A model generated the notes under the pieces. That model did no database searches. It was not told the DNA's origin and was given only the letters and a program-made list of their open reading frames with translations. A stretch of 64,000 nucleotides of DNA from an uncultured Bacilli bacterium (lineage in GTDB: Bacteria; Bacillota_I; Bacilli_A; RF39; UBA660), in the NCBI GenBank assembly GCA_934167485.1, contig CAKPKL010000002.1:1-64000 (forward strand). Direction: 5' to 3'. Both the position numbers and the translations under genes were made by a program. Below, in pieces: positions 52,240 through 59,567 of this stretch (its first letter is position 1; each line of letters starts with the position of its first letter).

Positions 52240-53033
52240 TTTGTTTCTCCTTTAAAATTTACCTTTATTTCTCCTATTCCACCATCTATATCTATATAAT
52301 TTGATCCATTACCAATTACCTCATTATCTTTTACCTTTTTATTATCTATATAAACATTACCTATACCTTTATCTAATTTAATTTTATAATCAAGAGACTT
52401 ACCTAATATATCTAATTTAAGACTTCCTATTCCTGCATCTATTTTAGTATTTCCAGTAAGATTTGCCTCAATTATTATTTCACCTACACCCATATCTAAA
52501 TCTAAATTATTTATTAAACTAGACTTTATTTCTAATTTTCCTGCTCCTGACTCTATATCGGTATTATTAGTCTTAATATTATTAATATTAGTTTTTCCAG
52601 CACCCAGTTCTAGATCTAAATTATTAACTTGCATATTTTCTATATTTATACTACCTGCTCCATTTTCTATTTTTACTTCATTAAATTTATAATTATTAGG
52701 TACATATATAATTACTTTTGAATTATTTCTTACTCTAAATAATCTCCTTTTTTCTTTAATTAAAAGCTTATTTTCTTTATTACTACATTTAATATTATTA
52801 TTATTTGTTTCTATTATAAACTTATCTGATTCTTTTATTTCCAAATTAGAATAATTTAAACTTAAATCTAAATTTTCATTATAATTACAAGATAGTTCTT
52901 TTAACTCACCTAGTTTTTCACTATTTCCAAAAATACTAAATATTAATACTGTAATTGATGATATTATTGTTACTATTAAAAATATAGCAAATGCGATTGA
53001 CAAATTTTTAATTATTTTTTGAGTCGTTGTCAT
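52236..53033 (-). CDS. DUF4097-type anchored beta-repeat protein
   Basis: 265 aa. One N-terminal span (~10-32, LSIAFAIFLIVTIISSITVLIF) precedes a repetitive beta-strand domain with the recurring unit GAG-x-x-x-I (NGAGSINIENM, LGAGKTNINNI, SGAGKLEIKS, MGVGEIIIEANL, AGIGSLKLDI). This is the DUF4097 adhesin-like beta-helix found beside LiaF-like genes and ABC exporters in Firmicutes. Overlaps its neighbours on both sides by four bases. Function in the family is not established; envelope sensing is plausible. Confidence 0.85.
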   Translation of the reverse strand: MTTTQKIIKNLSIAFAIFLIVTIISSITVLIFSIFGNSEKLGELKELSCNYNENLDLSLNYSNLEIKESDKFIIETNNNNIKCSNKENKLLIKEKRRLFRVRNNSKVIIYVPNNYKFNEVKIENGAGSINIENMQVNNLDLELGAGKTNINNIKTNNTDIESGAGKLEIKSSLINNLDLDMGVGEIIIEANLTGNTKIDAGIGSLKLDILGKSLDYKIKLDKGIGNVYIDNKKVKDNEVIGNGSNYIDIDGGIGEIKVNFKGETK

Positions 53034-53707
53034 TTAATATCAACTCCTCCAAATAAACAAGTTGCATTTATATAAATTGTAATCTCTTTCTTATTTTCAC
53101 TATTTTTTTTATTACTTACTCCACCAAATATACTTGATGATTTTACTTTTATTTTAACATCATTAGGTACAAGTATATCAACACCACCAAACACACTAGT
53201 TGTATTAATTACTATATCCTTAGTAATTATTGACTCTCTAAGATCTAATTCTACACCACCAAATATAGCATTTATATCAGTTCCATTAAATTCTTCTTTA
53301 TCATATTTAATTTTTTCACTAGAAAATGTTGCACATATTACATCATCTTTTTTTGATTTATTTAATTCTTTTATTTTTTTATTTATTTTACTATTAAAAA
53401 CATCTTTAAAAATAAATGAAAGACCTATTATTATTAAAATAATTGGTAAAATTAATTTAGAAGCAGTATATATATCTATTAGTCCATTACAACAAAGCAA
53501 AAGAATAATACCTACTAATAAACCTATAATATTTCCTTTCTTTTCATATTGAGTTAATAAACCTATAAAACAAGGTACTATTATAAATAAAGTCCACCAT
53601 CCATTAAAAAATACATTAATACTTGTTATACCAAGTTCATTAAGACCAAATATACCTCCTATTAAAACTAACACAATTCCCCATAATATTCTACTAATAT
53701 TTTTCAT
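53030..53707 (-). CDS. LiaF-like membrane protein
   Basis: 225 aa. About four spans at the N-terminus (ISRILWGIVLVLIGGIFGLNE, WWTLFIIVPCFIGLL) match the LiaI/DUF5668 region. A C-terminal LiaF domain is marked by repeated FGGV motifs (AIFGGVELDL, SVFGGVDILVP, SIFGGVSNKK, CLFGGVDIK). LiaF proteins restrain cell-envelope stress signalling (LiaRS in Bacillus); here no LiaRS genes are adjacent. Gene order and 4-base overlaps place it with the TetR regulator 13 bases upstream. Confidence 0.88.
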   Translation of the reverse strand: MKNISRILWGIVLVLIGGIFGLNELGITSINVFFNGWWTLFIIVPCFIGLLTQYEKKGNIIGLLVGIILLLCCNGLIDIYTASKLILPIILIIIGLSFIFKDVFNSKINKKIKELNKSKKDDVICATFSSEKIKYDKEEFNGTDINAIFGGVELDLRESIITKDIVINTTSVFGGVDILVPNDVKIKVKSSSIFGGVSNKKNSENKKEITIYINATCLFGGVDIK

Positions 53708-53720
53708 ATAATCCTCTCCT

Positions 53721-54308
53721 TTAATCTAATACCCATTTATTATTTTTATTTTCTTCTAAAAGCATGAGTGCTTGAAACTCTAATGACAATAATTCTTTTA
53801 TTTGTTCATCACTTAAACTTACAGTATGGCTTGCTACTAAGGTAGCTATACCATGTGAAAACATCCACATCTTGGTATGAAATGTTTTTATATCTTTATC
53901 ACTTAATTTTGTACTAACTTTAATTAATTTAGCAATTTCTTTGAAGTCTTCATCCTCTTGTAAAATAAATTCTTTAGGAACATATTTTGAACCACTCATA
54001 AATAATATTTTAAATAAATTATTTTCATTTTTAGCAAACTTTATATAATTGATACCTACTTGCTTATACTTTGGCATATCATCCGTCATATTTTCAAGTA
54101 TGTATGAATAAAAATACTTTTCTATTTTTATATATAATTCTTTGTTTAATTCTTCTACATTTTTAAATTGATAATAAATAGGTCTTATTGATGAATTTAA
54201 TTTTTTAGCAAGTTCCCTATTACTAACACATTCTATACCCTTTTCTCTTGCTATAGAAAAAGCAGCATCTAGTATTTTATCTTTAGTTATTTTTAATGTT
54301 GTTGGCAT
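53721..54308 (-). CDS. TetR/AcrR-family transcriptional regulator
   Basis: 195 aa. The N-terminal DNA-binding domain is TLKITKDKILDAAFSIAREKGIECVSNRELAKKLNSSIRPIYYQFKNVEEL; the helix-turn-helix is RELAKKL-N-SSIRPIYYQF. The C-terminal ligand domain is helical and resembles WHG-type TetR proteins (KMWMFSHGIATLV). It is the first gene of ABC operon 2 and lies under a promoter carrying the 34-bp block also found before ABC operon 1. I infer that it represses both operons and itself. RBS TGAGGTGAT. Confidence 0.92.
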   Translation of the reverse strand: MPTTLKITKDKILDAAFSIAREKGIECVSNRELAKKLNSSIRPIYYQFKNVEELNKELYIKIEKYFYSYILENMTDDMPKYKQVGINYIKFAKNENNLFKILFMSGSKYVPKEFILQEDEDFKEIAKLIKVSTKLSDKDIKTFHTKMWMFSHGIATLVASHTVSLSDEQIKELLSLEFQALMLLEENKNNKWVLD

Positions 54309-54323
54309 GTTATCACCTCATTC

Positions 54324-54357
54324 TAATTATATTGTATCACATAGTACATTATTTGTA
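54324..54357. promoter_or_regulatory. TetR-gene promoter/operator block, identical copy
   Basis: Identical over 34 bases to 44138-44171. It holds TATAAT (minus strand, 54326-54331) and the imperfect palindrome TGTATCACATAGTACA. Probably the autoregulatory operator of the TetR-family protein. Confidence 0.75.
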
Positions 54358-54367
54358 AATTAAAAAA

Positions 54368-54385
54368 AGTATAGAAACCTATACT
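54368..54385 (-). terminator. Terminator of the Nudix gene
   Basis: AGTATAG/CTATACT stem with a 4-nt loop and a following T7 run on the minus strand, touching the stop codon at 54384. Confidence 0.8.
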
Positions 54386-54881
54386 ATTTATTTAAATATT
54401 TTAAAATACTAAAAAATGGAGCTATATTACCTTTTCTAATTTTATCTTCTTCAATCAATTTTTTTATTTCTTCTATTGATAACCAAAATACATCATCTAC
54501 TTCTTCTTTTTGTAATTTTAAATCTGAAATATTAATATCTTTTTCTAAATAATATACATCAACAAAAGCATTTTTTATTAAATCTGTATATATAAACTTT
54601 ACATTATCATCTCTTATATTTATACCTAACTCTTCTTCTGTCTCACAAAATACAGTTTCCATACTAGTACTGCCTGCTTTAACAAATCCACCAGTTGTAG
54701 CTATGACATTGCCTTTTTCCATAGATGTTTTTTGAAATAAAAATTTATCTTCACTATTTTTTATAAAAATTAAAATTATATTTATATATCTATCTTTTAA
54801 CTTAGATAACTTATCTTTATCTCTTATTATTTTTTCACCAGTTAATTTTTTATTTGAATCATATAAATCTAAATATTCCAT
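54384..54881 (-). CDS. Nudix-family hydrolase with altered Nudix box
   Basis: 165 aa, IPP-isomerase-like Nudix layout (YLDLYDSNKKLTGEKIIR start, as in putative mutT-like YfcD proteins). The Nudix region GGFVKAGSTSMETVFCETEEELGI keeps the metal-binding E-x-x-E-E core. The first Glu of the box (G-x5-E) is Ser, and the Arg of R-E-U is Cys. It may still hydrolyse a nucleoside-diphosphate-linked compound, with unknown substrate. The 45-base gap after the glycosyltransferase gene suggests co-transcription. Confidence 0.85.
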   Translation of the reverse strand: MEYLDLYDSNKKLTGEKIIRDKDKLSKLKDRYINIILIFIKNSEDKFLFQKTSMEKGNVIATTGGFVKAGSTSMETVFCETEEELGINIRDDNVKFIYTDLIKNAFVDVYYLEKDINISDLKLQKEEVDDVFWLSIEEIKKLIEEDKIRKGNIAPFFSILKYLNK

Positions 54882-54926
54882 AATGCCTCCACTATGTCTT
54901 AATTTTATAACACTAATATATAAAAA

Positions 54927-56009
54927 TCAAGTATTAATATATTCTTTTATTATTTCTTTATTTTGTTTTAATCTTTCATCTTTTGAATTTAGTTCTATTG
55001 CTTTATTTATATTACTTAGTGATTGTTCATAATTTTTTATATTAAAATAACAAATTGATAATATATCATACGGTAATTCATTCCAACTAAAATTTTCATT
55101 TATATATGATTTAGATTTCTCTTTTATTTTTAACGCTTCTTCTATGTAGTATATAGAATCTACCCAATTATTATTATAATATTCTAATAATCCCATTTCT
55201 ATCCAAGGTTCTCTTAGATATGGTGCTTCTTTTATAGCTTTCTTTAACCAATTTCTTGATTCATCTAAATTATTCAAATTTTGGTATGCTCTTGATATAA
55301 ATCTCATAGAAGCACATCTTTCATCCCTCCAAGTTGATGATGGTAATCCTAAATGTTTTTTTAATGTATCTATACATTCCTGCCATTTTCCATAATACAT
55401 ATACTCTCTGCCTAAATAATGCATATTTCTATCATCATTTGGGTTTTCTTTTACTGATTGCTCTAATAAAGGTAAATACATTGATCTAGATTTATTGATA
55501 TCTGGATAATGATTTAAAACTATATCATCTATAGTGACATAATTTTCTATTCCTTGGTATTCTAATACTTCATGTACTGGATGTACCCATTTATAGTTAT
55601 TTCTAATATGTATTTTATCAGTATAAAAGTTTACTATTGGATTATTATTCTCATCCAATTTCCAATTATAATTATAAAATGCTCTAGTAGTATTATCTGT
55701 CCACTTACTTTCTAAGGCCTCTCTCCATCCAGATACAAGAACTTCATCTAAATCTGTACACACATATATATCATACTTATCTGGAATAATATTTAAAGAT
55801 TCATTTCTAGCTGCATCAAATCTCCAAGGTTTTATTTCTTTTATAGATACATTAATACCCCTTTGTTTTAATTTTTTTACTGTATTATCACTAGAACCTG
55901 TATCAAGAACATATATATCATCTGCTTCTTTCATAGAATCTACCCATCTATCTACAAATTTTTCTTCATTTTTACTTATTGCATATACACATACTTTATA
56001 TTTTTTCAT
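54927..56009 (-). CDS. Family 2-type glycosyltransferase with C-terminal TPR repeats
   Basis: 360 aa. The GT-A domain (1-~170) starts VCVYAISKNEEKFVDRWVDS and contains YVLDTGSSDNTV and the metal-binding region CTDLDEVL. A tail of about 170 residues has TPR-like helices (NPNDDRNMHYLGREYMYYGK, REPWIEMGLLEYYNNNW, SNINKAIELNSKDERLKQN). GT plus TPR fusions often glycosylate proteins. The gene begins inside the stop codon of the collagen-like gene (TAATG), so it is translationally coupled to it. I infer that the collagen-like protein is its acceptor. Confidence 0.88.
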   Translation of the reverse strand: MKKYKVCVYAISKNEEKFVDRWVDSMKEADDIYVLDTGSSDNTVKKLKQRGINVSIKEIKPWRFDAARNESLNIIPDKYDIYVCTDLDEVLVSGWREALESKWTDNTTRAFYNYNWKLDENNNPIVNFYTDKIHIRNNYKWVHPVHEVLEYQGIENYVTIDDIVLNHYPDINKSRSMYLPLLEQSVKENPNDDRNMHYLGREYMYYGKWQECIDTLKKHLGLPSSTWRDERCASMRFISRAYQNLNNLDESRNWLKKAIKEAPYLREPWIEMGLLEYYNNNWVDSIYYIEEALKIKEKSKSYINENFSWNELPYDILSICYFNIKNYEQSLSNINKAIELNSKDERLKQNKEIIKEYINT

Positions 56010-56683
56010 TAGTTACTCTGTCTTCCTAAATAATCAATAACAATAGTAATAAGTGAATTACTAAAATATGAAGTAGAGGCTATATTTTTTAGATCAGGTG
56101 TAGATATATAGATTGAAGATTTACCTAAGTTTGATAACTCATATGTTTTTGATATGTCTGGGACTGATAATATTCCTTGTGCGAAATGTTCTATAGCTTC
56201 ACCATTATATACCCATTGACCTACACCTATATAAACAAGATCTGTATTAGTTTCTTTAAAGCCTACTGATACTATATCCGTTTCTGGGTCAAAGTCTACA
56301 CTACTTACTAAAGGATAAGCTGATACTGTAAAAGATATTTTATAGTATCCTGGAACATTAAATTTAATTATATTATTATTTAATGTAACTATATTACTAA
56401 TATCTAATTCTGTTCTAGTTATTGGAAGACTATCACCACTTTTAACTTCAATTCCATCTGCTTTAGTACTATCATTAAAAGTTACTAAATAAGCTGATCT
56501 TAATAAACTAGGTCCAGTAGGCCCTGTTGGACCTACATCTCCTTTAGATCCCTGTAAACCTTGTTCACCCTTCGGGCCTGTTGGCCCAACATCACCTCGA
56601 GGCCCTGTTGGGCCTATTAAGCAGGCTGGTTTACACTTTTGATCTTGTTCTATTTTTTTTAATATTTTATTATAATCAATCAT
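56009..56683 (-). CDS. Collagen-like protein with BclA-type C-terminal domain
   Basis: 224 aa. A short N-terminal segment (MIDYNKILKKIEQDQKCKPACL) without a signal peptide precedes twelve collagen G-x-y triplets (GPTGPRGDVGPTGPKGEQG, then GLQGSKGDVGPTGPTGP). A ~150-residue beta-rich domain follows (YLVTFNDSTKADGIEVKSGD, NVPGYYKISFTVSAYP, ending SNSLITIVIDYLGRQ). It resembles the TNF-like trimer domain of exosporium protein BclA. The start at 56683 is chosen for RBS GAGGAGG. Surface or spore-coat location is inferred from the family; no sporulation genes are seen here. Confidence 0.88.
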   Translation of the reverse strand: MIDYNKILKKIEQDQKCKPACLIGPTGPRGDVGPTGPKGEQGLQGSKGDVGPTGPTGPSLLRSAYLVTFNDSTKADGIEVKSGDSLPITRTELDISNIVTLNNNIIKFNVPGYYKISFTVSAYPLVSSVDFDPETDIVSVGFKETNTDLVYIGVGQWVYNGEAIEHFAQGILSVPDISKTYELSNLGKSSIYISTPDLKNIASTSYFSNSLITIVIDYLGRQSN

Positions 56684-56742
56684 TATATTCCTCCTCATTA
56701 TAAAATATGTAGATTTGTATATAATGTAAATTATTTTTATCT

Positions 56743-56772
56743 AAAAAAGGAACATTACTTTTGTTCCTTTTT
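56743..56772 (-). terminator. Terminator of tex
   Basis: AAAAAGGAAC/GTTCCTTTTT stem with a 9-nt loop and T-tail on the minus strand, spanning the stop codon at 56755. Confidence 0.85.
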
Positions 56773-58920
56773 CTCTAATAAACTAAGTGATACCTTATTT
56801 TTGTCAAGTTTTATTTCTTCAACATAGCAATCAACTATATCACCTACACTTAAAACTTCACTAGGATGTTTTATATATTTATCTGTTATTTTAGATATAT
56901 GTACAAGTCCATCTTCATGAAGCCCAATATCTATAAAAGCTCCAAAATCAACTACATTTCTAACTGTTCCCTGTAATTTCATTCCAACAGTTAAATCTTT
57001 AAGTTCTAATATATCACTTTTTAATAATGGTTGAGGCATTTCATCTCTTGGATCCCTAGATGGACTCTTTAATGACTTAACTACATCTTCTAAAGTATAA
57101 ATATCTGTAGATAACTTGTCTTTATATTCTTCTAAATTTATTTTATTTAGCTTTTCTATTAATTCATTAGTGCCTACATCTTTTAAAGTCATATTTAGGC
57201 TTTGTAATAAATCAAGAGCTATTTTATAACTTTCCGGATGTATTCCTGTAGAATCTAATATATTATCGCCTTCTGTTATTCTTAAGAAACCTATTGCTTG
57301 TTCATAAGTTTTATCACTCAATAACTTTTCAAGTTCTAATCTAGATTTAAATTTACCATGAGTATCTCTATAGTTAATTAATTTATCTATATTCTTTTTA
57401 GTAATACCAGATACATATTTTAATAACGATGGAGATGCTGTATTTATATTTACACCTACACTATTTACAGCTTTACTTACAACGAAATCCAAATTTTCAC
57501 TTAGTTTTTTACTAGATACATCATGTTGATAAAGTCCAACACCTATACCTTCTGGTGGAATTTTTACAAGTTCTGATAATGGATCTTGCAATCTTCTACC
57601 AATACTAACAGCACTTCTTTTTTCAACAGCTAAATCATGGAATTCTTCAATAGCTACCTTAGAAGCACTGTATATAGAAGCACCTGCCTCTGATACTATA
57701 ACATATTTACATTTCAAATTATATTTTTTTATCATATTAGATATAAACTTTTCTGATTCTCTAGAAGCAGTTCCATTACCAATAGCTATTATATCAACAT
57801 TATATTTATCAATTAAATTCTTTACAATTATTTCTGATTGTTCTATTAACTTATCTTGATTATTACTTTTAATAAATGGTTTTACAACTGTACTGTCTAA
57901 ATATTTTCCTGTTTTATCTATTACTGCTATTTTACATCCATTTATATAACCAGGATCAAAAGCTAACACTACTTGCTCTTTCATAGGTGGAGTTAATAAC
58001 AGTGACTCTAAGTTTTTACCAAAATTATCAATTGCAGCTTCTTCACCTATATTAGTTAAATCACTTCTTATTTCTCTTTCTATAGAAGGTTCAATTAATC
58101 TTTTATACGAATCAGCTATAGCATCCTTTATTATATCAACTACAAAAGAAGAATTATTCTTTATTATTCTTTTTTCTAAATATTCTAAAGTTCTTTCTTT
58201 ATCATTTTCTATAGATACACTAAGTACTCCATCATTTTCTCCTCTATTGAGCGCTAAAATCCTATGAGGTTTAATATATTTAATTTTTTCCTCATAATCA
58301 TAATACATATCATATGTTTTATTTTCATCTTTAGCATTCTTTTTTAATTTACTTTTTATAATACCAAAGTTATATGTATTATCTCTAATACTCTTTCTAA
58401 AGAATGCGTTATCACTTATATTTTCTGCAATAATGTATTTAGCACCTTCTATAGCTTTATCTATACTAGTAACATTTTCATTCAGATACTTTTTAGCAAT
58501 ACCCTCTATACTACCACTAGTTGGGAAAGCCATAATGTCTTTAGCTAAACCTTCTAAACCATTTTTGATAGCCTCTGTTGCTTTAGTTTTTTTCTTTTCC
58601 TTAAATGGTCTATATAAATCTTCTACCTCTACTAATTTAGTAGATTTCATAATATTATCTTTAAGCTCAGGTGTAAGTAAGCCTTTTTCATCTATAAGTC
58701 TTATTACATCTTCTTTTCTTTTTAATAAATTAACTTGATAACTATATACCTCTTCAATAGCTTTTATTTTTTCTTCATCTAAAGCTCCTGTAGCCTCTTT
58801 TCTATATCTAGCAATAAAAGGAATAGTATTACCCTCTTCTAATAATTTTAAAGTAACTAATACTTGTTTTAAAGTTATATTTAAATCTTTACTTATCTCT
58901 TTTATAATTTCTTCGTTCAT
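56755..58920 (-). CDS. tex: Tex-family RNA-binding transcription accessory protein
   Basis: 721 aa, the usual Tex length. It contains the N-terminal helical domain (LKQVLVTLKLLEEGNTIPFIARYRKEATGALDE), the YqgF-like RNase H-fold core (VVLAFDPGYINGCKIAVID), and the helix-hairpin-helix region (SVGVNINTASPSLLKYVSGI, INYRDTHGKFKSRLELEKL). A C-terminal S1 domain follows (VGMKLQGTVRNVVDFGAFIDIGLHEDGLVHIS). Tex binds RNA and nucleic acids and influences transcription. Apparently monocistronic. Confidence 0.97.
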   Translation of the reverse strand: MNEEIIKEISKDLNITLKQVLVTLKLLEEGNTIPFIARYRKEATGALDEEKIKAIEEVYSYQVNLLKRKEDVIRLIDEKGLLTPELKDNIMKSTKLVEVEDLYRPFKEKKKTKATEAIKNGLEGLAKDIMAFPTSGSIEGIAKKYLNENVTSIDKAIEGAKYIIAENISDNAFFRKSIRDNTYNFGIIKSKLKKNAKDENKTYDMYYDYEEKIKYIKPHRILALNRGENDGVLSVSIENDKERTLEYLEKRIIKNNSSFVVDIIKDAIADSYKRLIEPSIEREIRSDLTNIGEEAAIDNFGKNLESLLLTPPMKEQVVLAFDPGYINGCKIAVIDKTGKYLDSTVVKPFIKSNNQDKLIEQSEIIVKNLIDKYNVDIIAIGNGTASRESEKFISNMIKKYNLKCKYVIVSEAGASIYSASKVAIEEFHDLAVEKRSAVSIGRRLQDPLSELVKIPPEGIGVGLYQHDVSSKKLSENLDFVVSKAVNSVGVNINTASPSLLKYVSGITKKNIDKLINYRDTHGKFKSRLELEKLLSDKTYEQAIGFLRITEGDNILDSTGIHPESYKIALDLLQSLNMTLKDVGTNELIEKLNKINLEEYKDKLSTDIYTLEDVVKSLKSPSRDPRDEMPQPLLKSDILELKDLTVGMKLQGTVRNVVDFGAFIDIGLHEDGLVHISKITDKYIKHPSEVLSVGDIVDCYVEEIKLDKNKVSLSLLEKKEQK

Positions 58921-58969
58921 ACGTCCTCTTTTCTACTATCTAATTATACTATATTTTTTCATATAAAAA

Positions 58970-58989
58970 AAGACTGTATAAACAATCTT
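58970..58989 (-). terminator. Terminator of the 108-aa gene
   Basis: AAGATTGT/ACAGTCTT stem (one G-T pair) with a 4-nt loop and T7 on the minus strand, four bases after the stop. Confidence 0.75.
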
Positions 58990-58992
58990 AAA

Positions 58993-59319
58993 TTATTTTT
59001 GAACTAATATAGTTTCATAATTTACCATTACTTTACTATGAAAATCACTCATATGTTTCTTTAAACTTTTTAAGGATTCTACTCGAGTAAAAAACTTCTT
59101 ATTTTTTTCAAAATTTGTTAATGGTTCAAAATATTCAATTGAATAACTGTATCCTTCTTTAAGACTAATAGTAGATATTTTTCTGTCTGGATATTGTAAA
59201 TCTATAATACAATTATTTTCACTTGATACTATAGTATAATATCCATTTAATTCTACTCCATTTAAGTAAGTAGCTACATTAGCAAGACCTAAATTATTTA
59301 CATCATATTGTTTCTTCAT
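58993..59319 (-). CDS. Small cytoplasmic protein, unknown
   Basis: 108 aa with no signal peptide or span. An N-terminal segment (NNLGLANVATYLNGVELNGYY) is followed by beta-like stretches (YTIVSSENNCIIDLQYPDRK) and a basic helical end (RVESLKSLKKHMSDFHSKVM). RBS AGGGGATGAT upstream at 59320-59332. I do not recognise a family. Confidence 0.65.
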   Translation of the reverse strand: MKKQYDVNNLGLANVATYLNGVELNGYYTIVSSENNCIIDLQYPDRKISTISLKEGYSYSIEYFEPLTNFEKNKKFFTRVESLKSLKKHMSDFHSKVMVNYETILVQK

Positions 59320-59382
59320 ATAATCATCCCCTGTTTGATTATATTACATTAAATACGACTTTTTGTCAATAAAAATAAAGAT

Positions 59383-59489
59383 TTAGTTAAGTAAAGATTT
59401 TGAAATAGTTATAACTGGGCGAACACCTGAAGAATTCGAGATAGCAACATGACTGCTAATAACTCTATTAAAGTAAAACCTTTCTTCAT
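59383..59489 (-). pseudogene. Remnant of a third pilin-like gene (large internal deletion)
   Basis: From ATG at 59489 (RBS AGGAGG intact) the frame reads MKKGFTLIELLAVM, the conserved prepilin signal, then runs out of frame and stops at 59409 after 26 codons. In the shifted frame the following bases encode VAISNSSGVRPVITISKSLLN and a stop at 59383. This matches the very C-terminus of pilin 2 (GVRPVIEVLKSNLS). The whole middle of a ~1.2-kb gene is therefore missing, with a frame shift at the junction. Confidence 0.88.
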
Positions 59490-59511
59490 GTTATCCTCCT
59501 ATTCTATGTAA

Positions 59512-59539
59512 ATTATACTAAAAAATATAGATTAATCAA
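59512..59539 (-). promoter_or_regulatory. Promoter of the pilin remnant, overlapping a terminator
   Basis: On the minus strand TTGATT (59534-59539), 16 nt, TATAAT (59512-59517). The arrangement is nearly the same as the pilin 1 promoter (TTGATTAATC, T-run, AGTATAATT), again inside the upstream gene's terminator. Confidence 0.65.
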
Positions 59540-59553
59540 TAACCTATATTTTT
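59521..59553 (-). terminator. Terminator of the LTA-synthase-like gene
   Basis: A 13-bp stem AAAAATATAGGTT/AATCTATATTTTT (one G-T pair) with a 7-nt loop followed by further T on the minus strand, 14 bases after the stop at 59568. Confidence 0.8.
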
Positions 59554-59567
59554 ATCTAATCAAAATA

